Of a DNA stretch of 42,710 bases, positions 41,865 to 42,710 are shown in pieces. Position 1 is the stretch's first letter. The number at the start of each line of letters is the position of its first letter. Position numbers and translations under genes: made by a program. The stretch is taken from assembly GCA_038212305.1 (NCBI GenBank), contig JBBQUP010000017.1, forward strand, positions 1 to 42,710, read 5' to 3'. Source of the DNA: JBBQUP01 sp038212305 (GTDB lineage: Bacteria > Bacteroidota > Bacteroidia > Bacteroidales > Marinilabiliaceae). The notes under the pieces are model-generated. The model searched no databases. It was not told the DNA's origin and saw only the letters and a program-made list of their open reading frames with translations.

Positions 41865-41888
41865 CTTAATTTAATTATAATTCGACAA

Positions 41889-41956
41889 CTAATTTAAGCA
41901 ACAGAAACATGGAAAGTGTTACAGGATTTTTGAGAAAAATTACATGATTCACATGT
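41889..41956 (-). promoter_or_regulatory. Regulon promoter 6 (small ORF, then HEAT/glgP)
   Basis: In gene orientation: ACATGTGAATCATGTAA (41940-41956; one or two bases off the consensus start), second TGTAA at 41919-41923 (21-bp spacing), a 22-nt gap, then TAAATTAG at 41889-41896 (TAnnTT). It lies about 380 nt before the HEAT ATG. The two half-site regions are closely similar to promoter 5. Confidence 0.65.
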
Positions 41957-41962
41957 TTATAG

Positions 41963-42055
41963 GTACTTGAAGATATTGGGATTATTGAATCCGAAAAAGT
42001 TGGTAGAGAGACTTTATATATAAATAAAGAATTGATTGAAATACTGAAAAAATAA
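41963..42055 (+). pseudogene. 3' remnant of a Fic-like or winged-helix protein gene
   Basis: A rightward open stretch, preceded by an in-frame TAG and ending with TAA at 42053, encodes VLEDIGIIESEKVGRETLYI followed by NKELIEILKK. This is the usual C-terminal winged-helix ending of Fic-family proteins (xIGIxExEKVGREKxYxNKxLxxLL). Only about 30 codons remain and there is no start. Structured repeat B follows, as repeat A follows MNT. Confidence 0.5.
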
Positions 42056-42088
42056 AAACTGCACCCTAACCAATTACCAATAACAAAT

Positions 42089-42202
42089 GCCTGTCGGCGG
42101 CAGTTTCACCAGTTTTTGCACTCGCGCAACCATTCGTTAAATTAAACAGGCAATTAGCCCATAATTCCGCCATGGTTAATGCCATCGAACGTTGTTATAC
42201 GC
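42089..42202 (+). repeat. Structured repeat B (homologous to 20702-20806)
   Basis: Shares GGCGGCAGTTT, TTCGTTAAATTAAA, CCGCCAT and TAATGCCATCGAACG with repeat A, followed by TTGTTATACGC. It lacks the central perfect hairpin of repeat A. It lies 33 bp beyond the Fic-like remnant. Sequence 42203-42669 is low-complexity and AT-rich, with no gene or recognised promoter. Confidence 0.65.
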
Positions 42203-42669
42203 AGTGCAACGTTTGTTATACAAATTGAATATTAACAGATTATACAACCTGAAAATTGAGAGAATGTGATACGTTTGTTGTGATAGATACAAGTTGGCCA
42301 CAAGTGTAAAAAGACAGAAGAACAGACAGATACGATAGTGATAAATTGAAATAAGAAAGGATTTATTTTTTTGACAGGATAGTGCAAATTTGATGGAAAT
42401 TTATTTTATTTTTTTCTTCCCCCACAAAAAAAAAGAAGAAACCACCGACCCACAAAACAGCACATTTGCAAACAGCACAAGCCAACACACAATCAAATTT
42501 TGCAAAAGAGCTATTTATCGTCGCTCACTATAACCAACCTCACATTTAATTCAGCTAATACATATAAAAATACACTACTGACCGACAAAGAATAAATAAA
42601 TTTTAGGGACAAGACCGAAGCCTCATCCCAAGGTTGTAAATTTGTTTTGGAGAACAAAAAATCTCAACC

Positions 42670-42710
42670 ATGAGCAAAGATACATCAAAGAATTTAGTCG
42701 GTCAGCCAGT
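42670..42710 (+). CDS. First codons of a gene running off the window, possibly a transposase
   Basis: ATG at 42670 starts MSKDTSKNLVGQPV and continues past the window end. Several Bacteroidota insertion-sequence transposases start with a similar MSKxTxxxGQPxxxQ pattern, which is the only reason for the suggestion. Fourteen residues cannot decide it. Confidence 0.3.
   Translation, partial: MSKDTSKNLVGQP

Overview
The window looks like chromosome of a Bacteroidota bacterium, probably class Bacteroidia. The reasons are the low G+C, promoters with a TAnnTTTG-like -7 element and no clear Shine-Dalgarno sequences, the TamL/TamB pair, the many lipoproteins, and the short palindromic intergenic repeats and LTAATGTGC-type tandem repeats typical of that phylum. 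No rRNA, tRNA or CRISPR array was recognised.

Layout. 1-1000: a truncated IS21 istA and repeat debris. 1004-3250: an exported rubrerythrin, a DUF2231 membrane protein and a beta-propeller protein. 3870-11961: an FNT-type transporter and the tamB-tamL pair. 12178-19505: signalling genes (two HMA-AraC regulators, a CheB-CheR-PAS protein with a small PAS partner, a histidine kinase, a Dps-like protein), broken up by several generations of small inverted-repeat elements. 19897-20806: a HEPN-MNT pair bounded by related structured repeats. 20807-26198: a CsbD-like stress protein, a four-gene carbohydrate operon (CBM48, PIG-L, GT4, GH100-like), and the CbpA/CbpM chaperone pair. 26240-33269: a complete N-type ATPase operon in the order atpD-C-Q-R-B-E-F-A-G. 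33352-41510: an MCE protein, a universal stress protein, class I aldolase, a CoA-disulfide-reductase-like flavoprotein, alpha-glucan phosphorylase and a HEAT-repeat protein. 41511-42710: small ORFs, a Fic-like 3' remnant, a second structured repeat, and the first codons of a rightward gene.

Main result. Six intergenic sites share one promoter architecture: ATGTGTGAATnATGTAA, then a second TGTAA exactly 21 bp downstream, then a TAnnTT-type -7 element (cAnnTTTG at one site) exactly 22 nt further on. All six face the leftward genes. They precede (1) HMA-AraC/kinase/Dps, (2) CsbD, (3) CBM48/PIG-L/GT4/GH100, (4) MCE/N-ATPase/CbpA, (5) the universal stress protein and (6) a small ORF upstream of HEAT/glgP. 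This points to one local regulon joining an auxiliary ion pump, chaperones, stress proteins and glycogen or glycan metabolism. The 21-bp direct repeat suits an AraC-family activator, and the HMA-AraC protein at 18945-19505 has such a site in front of its own gene, so it is the leading candidate. That link is inference.

The regulon genes look like a dormancy, low-oxygen or energy-stress island: storage-glucan mobilisation (glgP, aldolase), ATP-driven ion export (N-ATPase), protein and DNA protection (CbpA, Usp, CsbD, Dps) and envelope work (MCE).
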